Below are positions 15,375 through 23,619 of a DNA stretch of 29,988 nucleotides, piece by piece. How positions within the stretch are numbered: the stretch's first letter is position 1; every line of letters starts with the position of its first letter. The notes under the pieces are model-generated. The model ran no database searches. It was given only the letters and a program-made list of their open reading frames with translations, and was not told the origin of the DNA. This DNA comes from Nitriliruptoraceae bacterium (lineage in GTDB: Bacteria; Actinomycetota; Nitriliruptoria; Nitriliruptorales; Nitriliruptoraceae). A program made the position numbers and the translations under genes. The stretch is from positions 1 through 29,988 of the forward strand of contig SKTG01000463.1 of the NCBI GenBank assembly GCA_007118045.1, in the 5' to 3' direction.

Positions 15375-16166
15375 TCAGTACTCGTAGGGGCTGCGAGGCG
15401 GGTCGATGACCTCCTCGGAGAGGACCTCCAGGACCGGTAGGCCCGTCGAGTCGGGTTCGCCGTCCGGTCGCTGGACGTGGCCATCGAAGCGCGCGACGAC
15501 CTCGACCCAGGTGTCCTCCCCGAGATCCGTCCGTCCGCCGCTGATCACGACCTGCCGGACGGTGGCGTCCGCGGCGCAGCACGCGACGGAGAAGCGTGAC
15601 AACCGGTAGCCGGCCAACGCGTCGTCCTCCGCGACGAACCCGACCAGTCGGACCGGCGTGCCCGTCATCGGCCCATCTGCGTCGAACAGCGACCGCACCA
15701 CCGTGTCAGCGAGCGTGAGGGGGACCGCCCCCTGCTCGTCGGCCGGAGGCAGCTCACCGAGCTCGACCTGGGGTTCGGAGAGCCGGTTGCTGCCCCCGCG
15801 TTCCGCCGCGTAGGAGCCGAGCGGTGCCGGGGCGATCAGCAACAGGCACAACAACGGGGCCAGCATCAACAGCCCGATGCGCGGGGCGTGGGAATGGTCG
15901 TGACCGTGGGCGTCAGCCTCGCGCGGGTCGGTAGCTGCCACCTCGCAAGCCGGGAACTCCCCGGCGCCCGGTTCGACGTCGACGAGCTCGTCCTCGTGGT
16001 CGCGGACGAGGGACAGCGCCCCGAGCGTCAACAGGACCAGAGTGGTCCCGATCAGCGGTACCAGCAGACTGCCCTTGACGTAGTTGAGGTACGCCCCGCT
16101 GAGCACCAGATGGGCGAACACCACCCCCATGACGAGCAGGATCGCGCCCTGGACCTCGCGCCTCAT
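15375..16166 (-). CDS. YcgQ-like permease-associated membrane protein (TIGR03943 type)
   Basis: A 263-residue protein matching the TIGR03943/YcgQ type, the usual partner of the permease encoded just upstream. Two N-terminal membrane helices (about 8-28 and 33-53) are followed by a His-rich loop HGHDHSH (87-93), a third helix (about 97-118), and an extracytoplasmic domain with a CC pair (196-197) and a YEY end. The His cluster and CC pair suggest metal binding, but the function of this pair is not established. ATG 16166 has GAGGTGA about five bases upstream and lies 13 bases after the permease stop, so the two are one operon. Confidence 0.85.
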   Translation of the reverse strand: MRREVQGAILLVMGVVFAHLVLSGAYLNYVKGSLLVPLIGTTLVLLTLGALSLVRDHEDELVDVEPGAGEFPACEVAATDPREADAHGHDHSHAPRIGLLMLAPLLCLLLIAPAPLGSYAAERGGSNRLSEPQVELGELPPADEQGAVPLTLADTVVRSLFDADGPMTGTPVRLVGFVAEDDALAGYRLSRFSVACCAADATVRQVVISGGRTDLGEDTWVEVVARFDGHVQRPDGEPDSTGLPVLEVLSEEVIDPPRSPYEY

Positions 16167-16179
16167 GGGATCACCTCGT

Positions 16180-17175
16180 TCACAGCAACCACCATGCGAA
16201 CACCAACGCCGCGCCCAGGGACACCATCAGGGAGAGTGGCGCGAAACGTCGAGCGAACGGACGGCCGAACACGCCGGCTTGCATGGCCACGAGCTTCACG
16301 TCGACCACCGGCCCGACGACCATGAAGGCCAACCGGGCCACCATCGGGAACTGCGGCAGGCCAGCGACCACGAACGCATCGGCCTCGGAGCAGATGGACA
16401 GCAGGATGGCGAGGACCGTCAGGGTCAGCACGGCGACCACCACGTTGCCGGCCAGCGTGTCGATGATGCGCTGTGGCACGACCGTCTGCGCCGTCGCGGC
16501 CAGCGCCGCGCCGAGCACGAGGTAGCCCCCGGCGTGCAACAGGTCGTGGCGTGTGGTGGCCACGAACGTGCTCAGGCGGTCACCGCGGTCCTGGATCCTT
16601 CGCAACGAGGCCATCAGGAGCCGGTCGTCACCGATGCGCATCCAGATCAGGCCGACCGCGACGGCCGTGACCAGCGAGGCCGCGAACCGGGCGACGACGA
16701 CCTCCGGCTGTCCCGGGAAGGCCACGGCGGTCGAGAGCAGGACGATCGGGTTGATGGCCGGGGCGGCGAGCATGAACGCCAGCGCGGCGGCGGGGGGTGC
16801 ACCCCGTGAGACCAGCCGACCGGAGATCGGCACGGCGCCGCACTCGCAGCCCGGCAACAAGGTGCCGGCGGCGCTGGCGGCACCGACGGCCAGCCGTGGA
16901 TCCTTGGGCAGCATCCTGGCGATGAACGCCGGCGGGACGAGCGCGGCCAGGCCGCCACTGACCATCACACCGAGCAGCAGGAAGGGCGTGGCCTGGATCA
17001 TCAGGGCCACGAAGATGGTCGACCAGGTCTGGAGCGGCGGGGCGTCGACGAACGGGGACACCACGCGCTGGAAGGCCGCCGCAGCGACGACGACGAGCAC
17101 GACGCTGGTCGCCGTGATGGGGACCATCCGCGGCGTGCGGACCCGATCGCTGACGGTCGACGGGGAACTGGCCAC
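16180..17175 (-). CDS. permease, UPF0718 / ArsP_1-like family
   Basis: A 331-residue polytopic membrane protein of the DUF318/ArsP_1-like permease family (YcgR type). About eight hydrophobic segments are visible. Motifs GCECGAVP (109-116), APAINP (138-143) and CSEADAF (262-268) are conserved family signatures. Some relatives export trivalent organoarsenicals; others, paired with YcgQ-like subunits as here, have no proven substrate. GTG 17175 is preferred: GAGG lies four bases upstream, while the ATG at 17238 lies inside the terminator-like hairpin of the upstream protease gene. ATG 17127 just before the first helix is another option. The YcgQ-like gene follows after 13 bases. Confidence 0.85.
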   Translation of the reverse strand: MASSPSTVSDRVRTPRMVPITATSVVLVVVAAAAFQRVVSPFVDAPPLQTWSTIFVALMIQATPFLLLGVMVSGGLAALVPPAFIARMLPKDPRLAVGAASAAGTLLPGCECGAVPISGRLVSRGAPPAAALAFMLAAPAINPIVLLSTAVAFPGQPEVVVARFAASLVTAVAVGLIWMRIGDDRLLMASLRRIQDRGDRLSTFVATTRHDLLHAGGYLVLGAALAATAQTVVPQRIIDTLAGNVVVAVLTLTVLAILLSICSEADAFVVAGLPQFPMVARLAFMVVGPVVDVKLVAMQAGVFGRPFARRFAPLSLMVSLGAALVFAWWLL

Positions 17176-17225
17176 GGGACCTCGGAGGGTTCGGAAGATG
17201 ACGGGGCGTGCTGGGGACGAAGGGG

Positions 17226-17261
17226 CGGGTCGGGGCATCCGTCACCGGACGCCCCGACCCG
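17226..17261 (-). terminator. 16-bp stem hairpin after the M14 carboxypeptidase gene
   Basis: CGGGTCGGGGCATCCG (17226-17241), loop TCAC, CGGACGCCCCGACCCG (17246-17261): 15 of 16 positions pair, with one A-C mismatch. It starts nine bases beyond the protease stop codon (17271) on the minus strand, the position of a terminator. It contains the CAT that would be an ATG start for the permease at 17238. No T-tract follows. Confidence 0.65.
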
Positions 17262-17270
17262 TCGGAGCTG

Positions 17271-19820
17271 TCAGCCCCTCCCGCGTGCCGGAGGGCTGCC
17301 GCCACCCGAAGCGCCATCGTCCTGGATACGGATCTGGACCCGGCTGTAGTTCCGGCCGTTGCCCTCGGGGTCGTAGCCACCCTCGATGTTGCCGGCGGCG
17401 TCGACCGCGAACCAGCGCAACGTGGTCGATTCCTCGATCGTCACCGGAGCCGCCGAGTCACGCGCATCGCGCCGCTCGAGGATCGGGGAGTCGAAGGTCG
17501 GCCGCGACCCGTCGGTGGTGTAGTGGATCGTCGCCGGCTCCGACGTCTCGAACTCGACGTCGACCGGCCCGTCGTACCACCCACCGTTCGTGACGTTCAC
17601 CGAGGTCTCCGGAGGCGTGTCGTCGTTCTGGAACTCCAGGGCGACGTCCAGCATCCCGTAGACACCGTTGGCGAACTCCATCGCCTGGTCGAAGCCCTCG
17701 GACTCGAAGTCCGGCCAGAACCAACCGGGCGACTGCCAACCGGTGCCGGTGAAGCGGTCGGCCCCGGCCTCGAAGTTCCAGGCGAAGATCGGTTCCCCGT
17801 CGTCGAGCGAGCTGTAGAACACGTCGTCGGCCGAGTTGCCCGCCGCCGAGTACAACACGTCGATGATGGGTCCGGTGCGGGTCGGCTCCACGACCGTGCC
17901 ACGGTGTTCCGCGATGCGGCCGAGGATCGTCTGTGACGCGTCGAAGAAGTACTCCTCGACACCCACCGACGGGCGCGGCAACGGGATCCGACCCGGCGTC
18001 TGGTACGCGCCGGGCGCCCACATGAAGTAGCCACCGAAGGTGTGCACGTTCATGGAGAACCGGATGTTGTCGAACTCGTCGATCAGCCAGAGCTCGTTGT
18101 TGATCTCGTTCTCGCTGGCTGGCTCCGGGCCCGCGAACACATCGCTCACGCACGAGGTACTCGCTCCGGAGTACCCATCCCACAGGGTCCCGACCCGGAA
18201 GTTGCGGTTCAGATCCACGCCCCAGTTGTTGCGTCGGAGGGCATCGCGGTTGGTGTCATCACAGTGGTTGTTCATGTTGCGACGTTGCCACTGGCTGTCG
18301 TAGAGCGAGTAGTCGGTCCCGTCCGGGTTGACGGTCGGGATGATGAAGATGTCGAGCTCGTCCACGTACTCCGTCGTCTCCGCGTCCGAGCCGTAGTTGC
18401 GCAGCAGACGTTCCGCGGACTCGAGCGCGACCACCGGGGTGACCCACTCGCGCGCGTGCTCCTGCGAGTAGACGAAGACACCGGTCTTCGAGCCGTCGCG
18501 CTCCGCACCGATCCGGAGCGCGTAGATCGGGCGCGGGTCGCGATCGATCTTGTCCTCCGGGGCGTTGAGGAAGTCGCTCAACGACTGACGACCGCGGTCG
18601 GTCTCGGCCAGGCCGAGCGCGCTGTTGCCGCGGTAGCTGAACGCTCGCATGACCCCATCGGTGGCGTCGGCCTCGTTGACGGCCTCGATCACGTCGGCGG
18701 CCGTCGACACCTGCTCGCCATCACCGTCGGTCGCGACGTAGACGGTCACGTCGTCACCGTCCCGCGTCACCTCGAGCTCGCGGTCGGCTACGTCCTCGTG
18801 GACGGCCTCGAAGGTCAGGTCGTTGCCACCCTCGTGGCCCTGGGCGATCGATTCGAGGTTGACCACCGTGTTCGTGAACCCGCCGTAGAGCAGCATCGCC
18901 TCACGGCCGTAGCCGTGCGACTCGTAGGGCAGCTCAATCAGTTCGACCAGGTCGGGGAACTCCTCGGCCAGCTCCTTCATCTTGTTGGTGGAGTCGACGG
19001 AGTCCGGGTAGCCGGTGTTGATGAAGCCCCAGTCGAAGCCCTCCGGGTAACCCGTCTCGTCCCACTCGGCCCAGGGTTCGACCGGCACGGTCAGCTCGGT
19101 CCCGTCTCCCGAGGTGATGGTGGCTTCCTCCGGCGCCTCGTCGACCAGCACCGCGCGCGGCGTGCGGTGGTAGATGTACTGACCGGCGTCGTTGAAGGTG
19201 CTGAGCCCGATCGTGCGCGTGTCGTCGCCCTGGTCGAAGGTGACGCTGATGCTGTCGCCCGAACCGTCGGCGGAGCGCACCTCGAACGAGACGAAGTCGC
19301 CGGCGTAGTTGGTGAAGGTGTCGGCGCGCAGCACGCGCAGCGTGCCGGTCTCGTCGACCGGCGCTTCCTTGCCGCTCGCACCGCGACCTCGGCCACGGTT
19401 CTCGAGCTGTCGCTCCCGCACGTCCACGCCGGAGACGTTGCCCATGCGCTGGTCGGCGTAGTCCTCGACGTCCGGCAGGTCCTCGGTCTCGACGACCTCG
19501 ACGCCCATCGTGTCGAACAGCTCCAGGTCCGACTCGCTCGCGAACGCGATCGAGCGGACGCGCCCCTCCTGGGTGGGCTCGGTCCAGTGCGCGAGGTCGA
19601 CGCCCTGCGACTCGAGCAGGCTCAGCGACGCGTTGTCCGGGACCTCGATGAGGGCGCCCACGGGCTTCTCGGGCTCGTCGGGTATCGGCTCGGCGAGATC
19701 CGGATCGAGGGCATCCCGATCCAGGTCCGCTCCCGCGTCCGGCAGGGTGACCATGACCGACAGGACCAGCAGCGCCACGATCAGCGGCGAGAGGCGTTTG
19801 ACGTAGGCGGTGGTTGACAT
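17271..19820 (-). CDS. secreted M14-family zinc carboxypeptidase with C-terminal chitobiase-like domain
   Basis: An 849-residue exported metallopeptidase. A signal peptide covers about 1-32 (KR, hydrophobic core, VTLPDAGA). An N-terminal prodomain-like region precedes the M14 domain, which is interrupted by an insert at about 322-405. Zinc ligands are His455 and Glu458 (QEHARE) and His593 (NVHTFGG); substrate-binding Asn538-Arg539 (GVDLNRN) and catalytic Glu684 (NFEAG) are present, so it should be active. Residues about 737-815 form a chitobiase-C-terminal-like beta domain (HYTTDGSRPTFDSP ... WFAVDAAGNIEG). The tail is Gly/Arg-rich. ATG 19820 has GGAGGA six bases upstream. It probably digests external protein or peptides; it stands alone transcriptionally, with a hairpin after it and a dyad upstream. 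Confidence 0.93.
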   Translation of the reverse strand: MSTTAYVKRLSPLIVALLVLSVMVTLPDAGADLDRDALDPDLAEPIPDEPEKPVGALIEVPDNASLSLLESQGVDLAHWTEPTQEGRVRSIAFASESDLELFDTMGVEVVETEDLPDVEDYADQRMGNVSGVDVRERQLENRGRGRGASGKEAPVDETGTLRVLRADTFTNYAGDFVSFEVRSADGSGDSISVTFDQGDDTRTIGLSTFNDAGQYIYHRTPRAVLVDEAPEEATITSGDGTELTVPVEPWAEWDETGYPEGFDWGFINTGYPDSVDSTNKMKELAEEFPDLVELIELPYESHGYGREAMLLYGGFTNTVVNLESIAQGHEGGNDLTFEAVHEDVADRELEVTRDGDDVTVYVATDGDGEQVSTAADVIEAVNEADATDGVMRAFSYRGNSALGLAETDRGRQSLSDFLNAPEDKIDRDPRPIYALRIGAERDGSKTGVFVYSQEHAREWVTPVVALESAERLLRNYGSDAETTEYVDELDIFIIPTVNPDGTDYSLYDSQWQRRNMNNHCDDTNRDALRRNNWGVDLNRNFRVGTLWDGYSGASTSCVSDVFAGPEPASENEINNELWLIDEFDNIRFSMNVHTFGGYFMWAPGAYQTPGRIPLPRPSVGVEEYFFDASQTILGRIAEHRGTVVEPTRTGPIIDVLYSAAGNSADDVFYSSLDDGEPIFAWNFEAGADRFTGTGWQSPGWFWPDFESEGFDQAMEFANGVYGMLDVALEFQNDDTPPETSVNVTNGGWYDGPVDVEFETSEPATIHYTTDGSRPTFDSPILERRDARDSAAPVTIEESTTLRWFAVDAAGNIEGGYDPEGNGRNYSRVQIRIQDDGASGGGSPPARGRG

Positions 19821-19939
19821 GCGCACTCCTCCATGGTCCGACCCGACCGTCTCGAGTCGGTGACGCCGGCGCTGTCACGAGGGGGGACCACGTGGCCTGG
19901 TGAGGCTCGCCCGAGCATCGACCGCGCATGGCGGGCGTG

Positions 19940-19968
19940 ATACAAGACCGACCGAACGGACGGTGCAA
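19940..19968 (-). promoter_or_regulatory. weak candidate promoter of the M14 gene
   Basis: On the minus strand: -35 TTGCAC (19968-19963), 17-base spacer, -10-like TTGTAT (19945-19940). Each hexamer matches the consensus at only about three positions, but the spacing is ideal. It would give a leader of roughly 110 bases. Confidence 0.3.
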
Positions 19969-19986
19969 CGGTGACCGTTCGACCGT
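19960..19986. promoter_or_regulatory. four-half-site dyad, probable operator
   Basis: ACGGT-N3-ACGGT-N1-ACCGT-N3-ACCGT, centred at 19973: two direct half-sites mirrored by two inverted ones, all exact. It overlaps the candidate -35 box of the M14 gene. This layout resembles operators bound by two dimers of a TetR-like repressor, but no regulator gene is adjacent. Confidence 0.55.
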
Positions 19987-20113
19987 GACACGAACGTGCG
20001 CTGGGGCCACATCCGGAAGCGTCGGCCGTGCGCCATGAGGCATGAGCCGTCCGAACGGCCGGGCGAGCCCGCCTGACAGTGTCGACCGCGGGCACGACCC
20101 CACGAACGATCCC

Positions 20114-21232
20114 TCAGCTACGGACCACGAGGTCGTCCCGGTGGATCACCTCGCGGGCGTAGCCCGCCCCGAAGCTCGAGGCCGCGTCGGTGGTCGAGCG
20201 GCCCGCGATGCGCACGACGTCGGCGATGTCGTAGTTCGACAGCCCACGCGCGATCACCCGCCCCCCGGGGTCGACCACCTCGACCGCGTCACCCGCGCCG
20301 AAGGTGCCGTCGGCCCGCGCGACGCCCACGCCGAGCAAGGAGACGCCACGGCTACGCAGCGCCTCGGCGGCGCCGGCATCGACGTGGATGCGGCCGTGGA
20401 CCGCCAGCGCGTAGCCGATCCAGAGCCGGCGGGCCTCGAGCCGGCGCGGCTGCGCCACGAACCACGTGCCGACCTCGGCGCCGTCGAGCACGGCCGCGAC
20501 GATGCCATCGGCCCGTGCGTCGGCGACCACGGCGTGGGTGGCGGAGGCGACGGCGACCCGGGCGGATCCCACCTTGGTGCGCATGCCCCCGGAGCCGACG
20601 TACGAGCCCACGCCGCCGATCGACGTCGGGTCGAGCGCATCGATGTCGTCGACGCGGTCGATCCGGCGGGAGCCGGGCGAGCGGGGGTCGCCGTCGTAGA
20701 GACCGTCCACGTCCGACAGCAGCGCGAGCAGGTCGGCGTCGAGCATCGAGGCGACCAGCGCCGCCAGGTGGTCGTTGTCGCCGTAGGCGAGCTCCTCGGT
20801 GGCGATCGCGTCGTTCTCGTTGATGATCGGCAGGGCGCCGAGCTCGAGCAGGCGTCGGATCGAGGTCCGCGCGTTGAGGTAGCGGCCGCGGCGCACGAAG
20901 TCGTCCTGGCTCAGCAGGATCTGCGCCGCCGTGAGACCGCGCTCGCGCAGCACGCGCTGGTAGGCCTGGATCAGCTCACCCTGGCCCACGGCCGCGGCCG
21001 CCTGCAGGCTCGGCAGGTCCATGGGTCGGCGCTCGAGGCCGAGCAGCCCCATGCCGGCGGCCACGGCGCCGGACGAGACCAGCACGAGGCGGGTGCCGGC
21101 CGCGTGTGCGCTCGCGAGCTGGGTGGCGAGCGCCGAGACCTGCTCCCGGTCGAGCTTGCCGTCGGGACCGCGCAGGCTCGACGAACCGACCTTGACGACC
21201 GCGAGGCGGGGCCGCGGGTAGCGGGCGCTCAC
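20114..21232 (-). CDS. proB: glutamate 5-kinase ProB
   Basis: A 372-residue glutamate 5-kinase, first enzyme of proline synthesis. The amino-acid-kinase domain shows VVKVGSSSL (near 13-20), LVSSGAVAAG, INENDAI, YGDNDHLAAL, SDVDGLYDGD and GSGGMRTKV. A C-terminal PUA domain (about 280-355, RIHVDAGAAEALRSRGVSLLGVGV) is present as in most bacterial ProB. GTG 21232 overlaps the ObgE stop by four bases, so expression is tied to obgE. The partner proA is not in the window. Confidence 0.95.
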   Translation of the reverse strand: MSARYPRPRLAVVKVGSSSLRGPDGKLDREQVSALATQLASAHAAGTRLVLVSSGAVAAGMGLLGLERRPMDLPSLQAAAAVGQGELIQAYQRVLRERGLTAAQILLSQDDFVRRGRYLNARTSIRRLLELGALPIINENDAIATEELAYGDNDHLAALVASMLDADLLALLSDVDGLYDGDPRSPGSRRIDRVDDIDALDPTSIGGVGSYVGSGGMRTKVGSARVAVASATHAVVADARADGIVAAVLDGAEVGTWFVAQPRRLEARRLWIGYALAVHGRIHVDAGAAEALRSRGVSLLGVGVARADGTFGAGDAVEVVDPGGRVIARGLSNYDIADVVRIAGRSTTDAASSFGAGYAREVIHRDDLVVRS

Positions 21233-22650
21233 GGGCCAAGGCCGTCGTCGAGCTCACCGAGCTCCTCCGCTTCGGCCGCGAGGACCTCCGCGCGCTCCTC
21301 GGGCGGCAGATCGTCGAGGTCGGGCGCGAACTCGAACACGGCGTCGCCGATGGCGACGTCGTCGCCCTCGCGGGCGCCGGCGGCGACCAGGGCGCGCTCG
21401 ACGCCGGCACGGCGCAACCTGCCCTGCAGGTAGCGGACCGCGCCACCGTCCTCGAGCGGCAGCATCTGGACCCAGCGTTCGATGCGCCGACCGACGACGA
21501 GGAAGGTGCCGTCCGGATCACGTCGGACCTCGAAGTCCGGACCGGGGGCGGTGAGCCGGATCACCACCTCCTCGTCGACGGGCGCCTCGACCCGGGTGGT
21601 CCCGACCCGGGCCCGTTCCTCGGCGACGAGCGCACCGAGGCGGTAGCGCAGTGCGTCGAGGCCGTGGCCCGTGACGGCGGAGACCTCGAGGACGTCGGTC
21701 ACGCCGATGTCGGCGTCCAGGAGCTGTTCGCGCACCAGCTCGGCCATCGCGTGGCCGTCGGGCAGGTCGACCTTGTTGAGCACGACCACCTGGGGCCGGT
21801 CCAAGAGCGACGGGTCGTGGCGACGGAGCTCGCCACGCAGCACGGCGAGGTCGGCGACCGGGTCCCGGTCGGGATCGAAGGGCGCGGCGTCGAGCACGTG
21901 CAGCAGCACGAGGCAGCGCTCGATGTGCCGCAGGAAGCGGATCCCCAGCCCCTTGCCGTCCGCGGCGCCCTCGATCAGGCCGGGGACGTCGGCCAGGACG
22001 ATGTCGATCGGCGTCCCCTCGGCGGTGTCACCCGCACGCGCGACCCCCAGGTGCGGGGTGAGGGTCGTGAACGGCCACGCCTCGACGCGGGGCGTCGCCG
22101 ACGAGAGTGCCCGGACCAGCGAGGACTTGCCGGCCGAGGGGAAGCCCACGAGCCCGACGTCGGCGATCAGCTTGAGCTCGAGGCGCAGGGCGCGCTCGTC
22201 GACCTGTTCACCACGCTCGGCGAAGCGGGGCAGGCGGCGGTGCCGCGTCGCGAACGAGGCGTTGCCCCGTCCACCACGGCCCCCGGCGGCCACGACGACC
22301 CGCTGCCCCGGTTCGACCAGGTCGGCGAACACCGCCCGGGTGTCGCGGTCCCGGACGACGGTCCCGACGGGCACGGTCACGACCACGTCCTCCCCGTCGG
22401 CTCCGAAGCGGTTCATCCCCGAGCCGTTCCCGCCCGCGCGGCCACGCCGGTGAGGGGCACGGTGCAGGTCCAACAACGAGGTGGTGTTCGGGTCGGCGAC
22501 GAAGACCACGTCGCCGCCACGACCGCCGTCCCCGCCGTCCGGGCCACCGCGCGGCACGTGCGCCTCACGACGGAACGACACGGCGCCGCTGCCGCCGGCA
22601 CCGCCGCGGACGTGCACGGTGCACTCGTCGACGAAGCTCGCGGCGTCCAC
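21229..22650 (-). CDS. obgE: GTPase ObgE/CgtA
   Basis: A 473-residue Obg GTPase acting in 50S ribosome assembly and stress control. The Gly-rich Obg domain spans about 1-158 (VRGGAGGSGAVSFRREAHVPRGG and following glycine repeats). The G domain has G1 GFPSAGKSS (169-177), G3 DVPG (221-224) and G4 NKVD (292-295). A C-terminal OCT domain (about 355-430) and an acidic tail complete the actinobacterial form. GTG 22650 has GGAG about seven bases upstream and places the Obg fold at residue 1; the upstream open frame overlaps rpmA and is not conserved. Downstream it overlaps proB by four bases. A strong hairpin separates it from rpmA. Confidence 0.96.
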   Translation of the reverse strand: MDAASFVDECTVHVRGGAGGSGAVSFRREAHVPRGGPDGGDGGRGGDVVFVADPNTTSLLDLHRAPHRRGRAGGNGSGMNRFGADGEDVVVTVPVGTVVRDRDTRAVFADLVEPGQRVVVAAGGRGGRGNASFATRHRRLPRFAERGEQVDERALRLELKLIADVGLVGFPSAGKSSLVRALSSATPRVEAWPFTTLTPHLGVARAGDTAEGTPIDIVLADVPGLIEGAADGKGLGIRFLRHIERCLVLLHVLDAAPFDPDRDPVADLAVLRGELRRHDPSLLDRPQVVVLNKVDLPDGHAMAELVREQLLDADIGVTDVLEVSAVTGHGLDALRYRLGALVAEERARVGTTRVEAPVDEEVVIRLTAPGPDFEVRRDPDGTFLVVGRRIERWVQMLPLEDGGAVRYLQGRLRRAGVERALVAAGAREGDDVAIGDAVFEFAPDLDDLPPEERAEVLAAEAEELGELDDGLGP

Positions 22651-22719
22651 GGACGGCTCCTGGTGGGTGGGATGCTCGGCCCGTGACCCGGTGTCGTCGG
22701 CGCGGCCCCGGTGACGGGT

Positions 22720-22743
22720 CAGGGCGGCCCGTGGGCCGCCCTG
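22720..22743 (-). terminator. intercistronic hairpin between rpmA and obgE
   Basis: CAGGGCGGCC (22720-22729), loop CGTG, GGCCGCCCTG (22734-22743): a perfect 10-bp stem in the 121-base gap after the rpmA stop. It probably works as a partial terminator or processing site lowering obgE-proB relative to the ribosomal proteins. No T-tract. Confidence 0.6.
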
Positions 22744-22771
22744 GTGCGTGATCGTCGGTCGCTGCCCCGGC

Positions 22772-23029
22772 TCAGGCGTCGAGGGGGTCCACGTTGGCGG
22801 TGGTCCGGCCTCGCCGCTTGCCGAAGCGCACGGCGCCGTCGGCCAGGGCGAACAGGGTGTCGTCACCACCGCGGCCGACGTTCTCGCCCGGGTGGACCTT
22901 GGTGCCCCGCTGCCGCACGATGATGCTGCCGGCGGTCACCGACTCGCCGCCGTAGCGCTTCACGCCGAGGCGCTTGGCGTTGGAGTCGCGGCCGTTGTTG
23001 GAGCTGCCGCCGCCCTTCTTGGTCGCCAT
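22772..23029 (-). CDS. rpmA: 50S ribosomal protein bL27
   Basis: An 85-residue bL27. The N-terminus MATKKGGGSSNNGRDSNAKRLGVKRYGGE is characteristic, with no Firmicutes-type cleavable extension. The rest (IIVRQRGTKVHPGENVGRGGDDTLFAL) matches the family. bL27 reaches the peptidyl-transferase centre and supports tRNA placement. ATG 23029 has AGGGA about eight bases upstream, within two bases of the rplU stop. Confidence 0.97.
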   Translation of the reverse strand: MATKKGGGSSNNGRDSNAKRLGVKRYGGESVTAGSIIVRQRGTKVHPGENVGRGGDDTLFALADGAVRFGKRRGRTTANVDPLDA

Positions 23030-23031
23030 GG

Positions 23032-23334
23032 CTAGATCCCTTCGATCCGGATCGTGGTCTGCAGCTGACGGTGGCCGCGGCGCTTGTGCTGGCGGCTCTT
23101 GTTCTTGTAGGTGAACACGCGCACGTAGTCGTCCTTGGCGTGCTCGGTGATGGTGGCCGCGACGGTGCGGTCGGCGAGGTCCTGGCCCGTCGTCACGCCC
23201 CCCTCGTCGTCGACGACGAGCACCGGCGCGAGCTGCACGGTGTCGCCGATCGCGCCGGTCAGCCGCTCGACCGTGACTTCCTGGCCGGGCTCGACCCGGT
23301 ACTGCTTGCCGCCCGTGGCGATGACCGCGTACAC
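23032..23334 (-). CDS. rplU: 50S ribosomal protein bL21
   Basis: A 100-residue bL21. The start YAVIATGGKQYRVEPGQEVTVERL and the basic end FTYKNKSRQHKRRGHRQLQTTIRIEGI are diagnostic. GTG 23334 has GGAG about eight bases upstream and gives the usual family length. It is the first gene of rplU-rpmA-obgE-proB and is preceded by a long leader with its own candidate promoter. Confidence 0.97.
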   Translation of the reverse strand: MYAVIATGGKQYRVEPGQEVTVERLTGAIGDTVQLAPVLVVDDEGGVTTGQDLADRTVAATITEHAKDDYVRVFTYKNKSRQHKRRGHRQLQTTIRIEGI

Positions 23335-23524
23335 GATGGACGCTCCTGAGGTTGCCGAACCGCATCCGCCCCGGGGCTCACCGGCCCGTCCGTCGTTGCC
23401 CGACGGCCACGGCACCCGCCGCCGGGTGGGGCCGCCCTCGTCGCGGATCGCGCACGCGGACGTCGAGGTGGTGCGATGGAGTTCGTGGAGGAACGCGCGC
23501 TCTCGCCAGCGACGACGCGCACGA
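23335..23524 (-). promoter_or_regulatory. long structured 5' leader of rplU
   Basis: From the predicted transcription start to the rplU GTG lie about 190 bases without a supported gene. Several hairpins can form: CACCCG-CCGC-CGGGTG (23413-23428), CCGTCG-TTGCC-CGACGG (23390-23406) and the palindrome GCCCCGGGGC (23368-23377). In Firmicutes the L21 operon has an autoregulatory leader RNA; a similar role here is inference. Confidence 0.4.
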
Positions 23525-23530
23525 ACCGGA

Positions 23531-23560
23531 ACGGTACCGGCCCCGCGCGCTCGCGGTCAA
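23531..23560 (-). promoter_or_regulatory. candidate promoter of rplU-rpmA-obgE-proB
   Basis: On the minus strand: -35 TTGACC (23560-23555), 18-base spacer, -10 TACCGT (23536-23531). This is the best sigma-70-type match seen in the window and sits in the gap between the ABC exporter and rplU. Confidence 0.6.
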
Positions 23561-23619
23561 CCGGTGCGCGGTCCCGGGGGCGGGCGTCGCCCGTGACCGG
23601 ACCGCGCCGGCTGCGAGCG

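Larger units (their letters stand above)
19821..20113 (-). other. non-coding gap between proB and the M14 gene
   Basis: This 293-base stretch holds no supported gene. It contains the candidate protease promoter and dyad (19940-19986) and a small hairpin GCCGT-CCGA-ACGGC at 20046-20059 downstream of proB that could help terminate it. A homologue of proA, expected next to proB in many genomes, is not present here. Confidence 0.6.

Noticed and set aside
18042..19817. Plus-strand open frame of nearly 600 codons opposite the M14 gene
   Set aside because: It mirrors the protease coding strand, has no ribosome-binding site or recognisable domain, and the protease has all catalytic residues.
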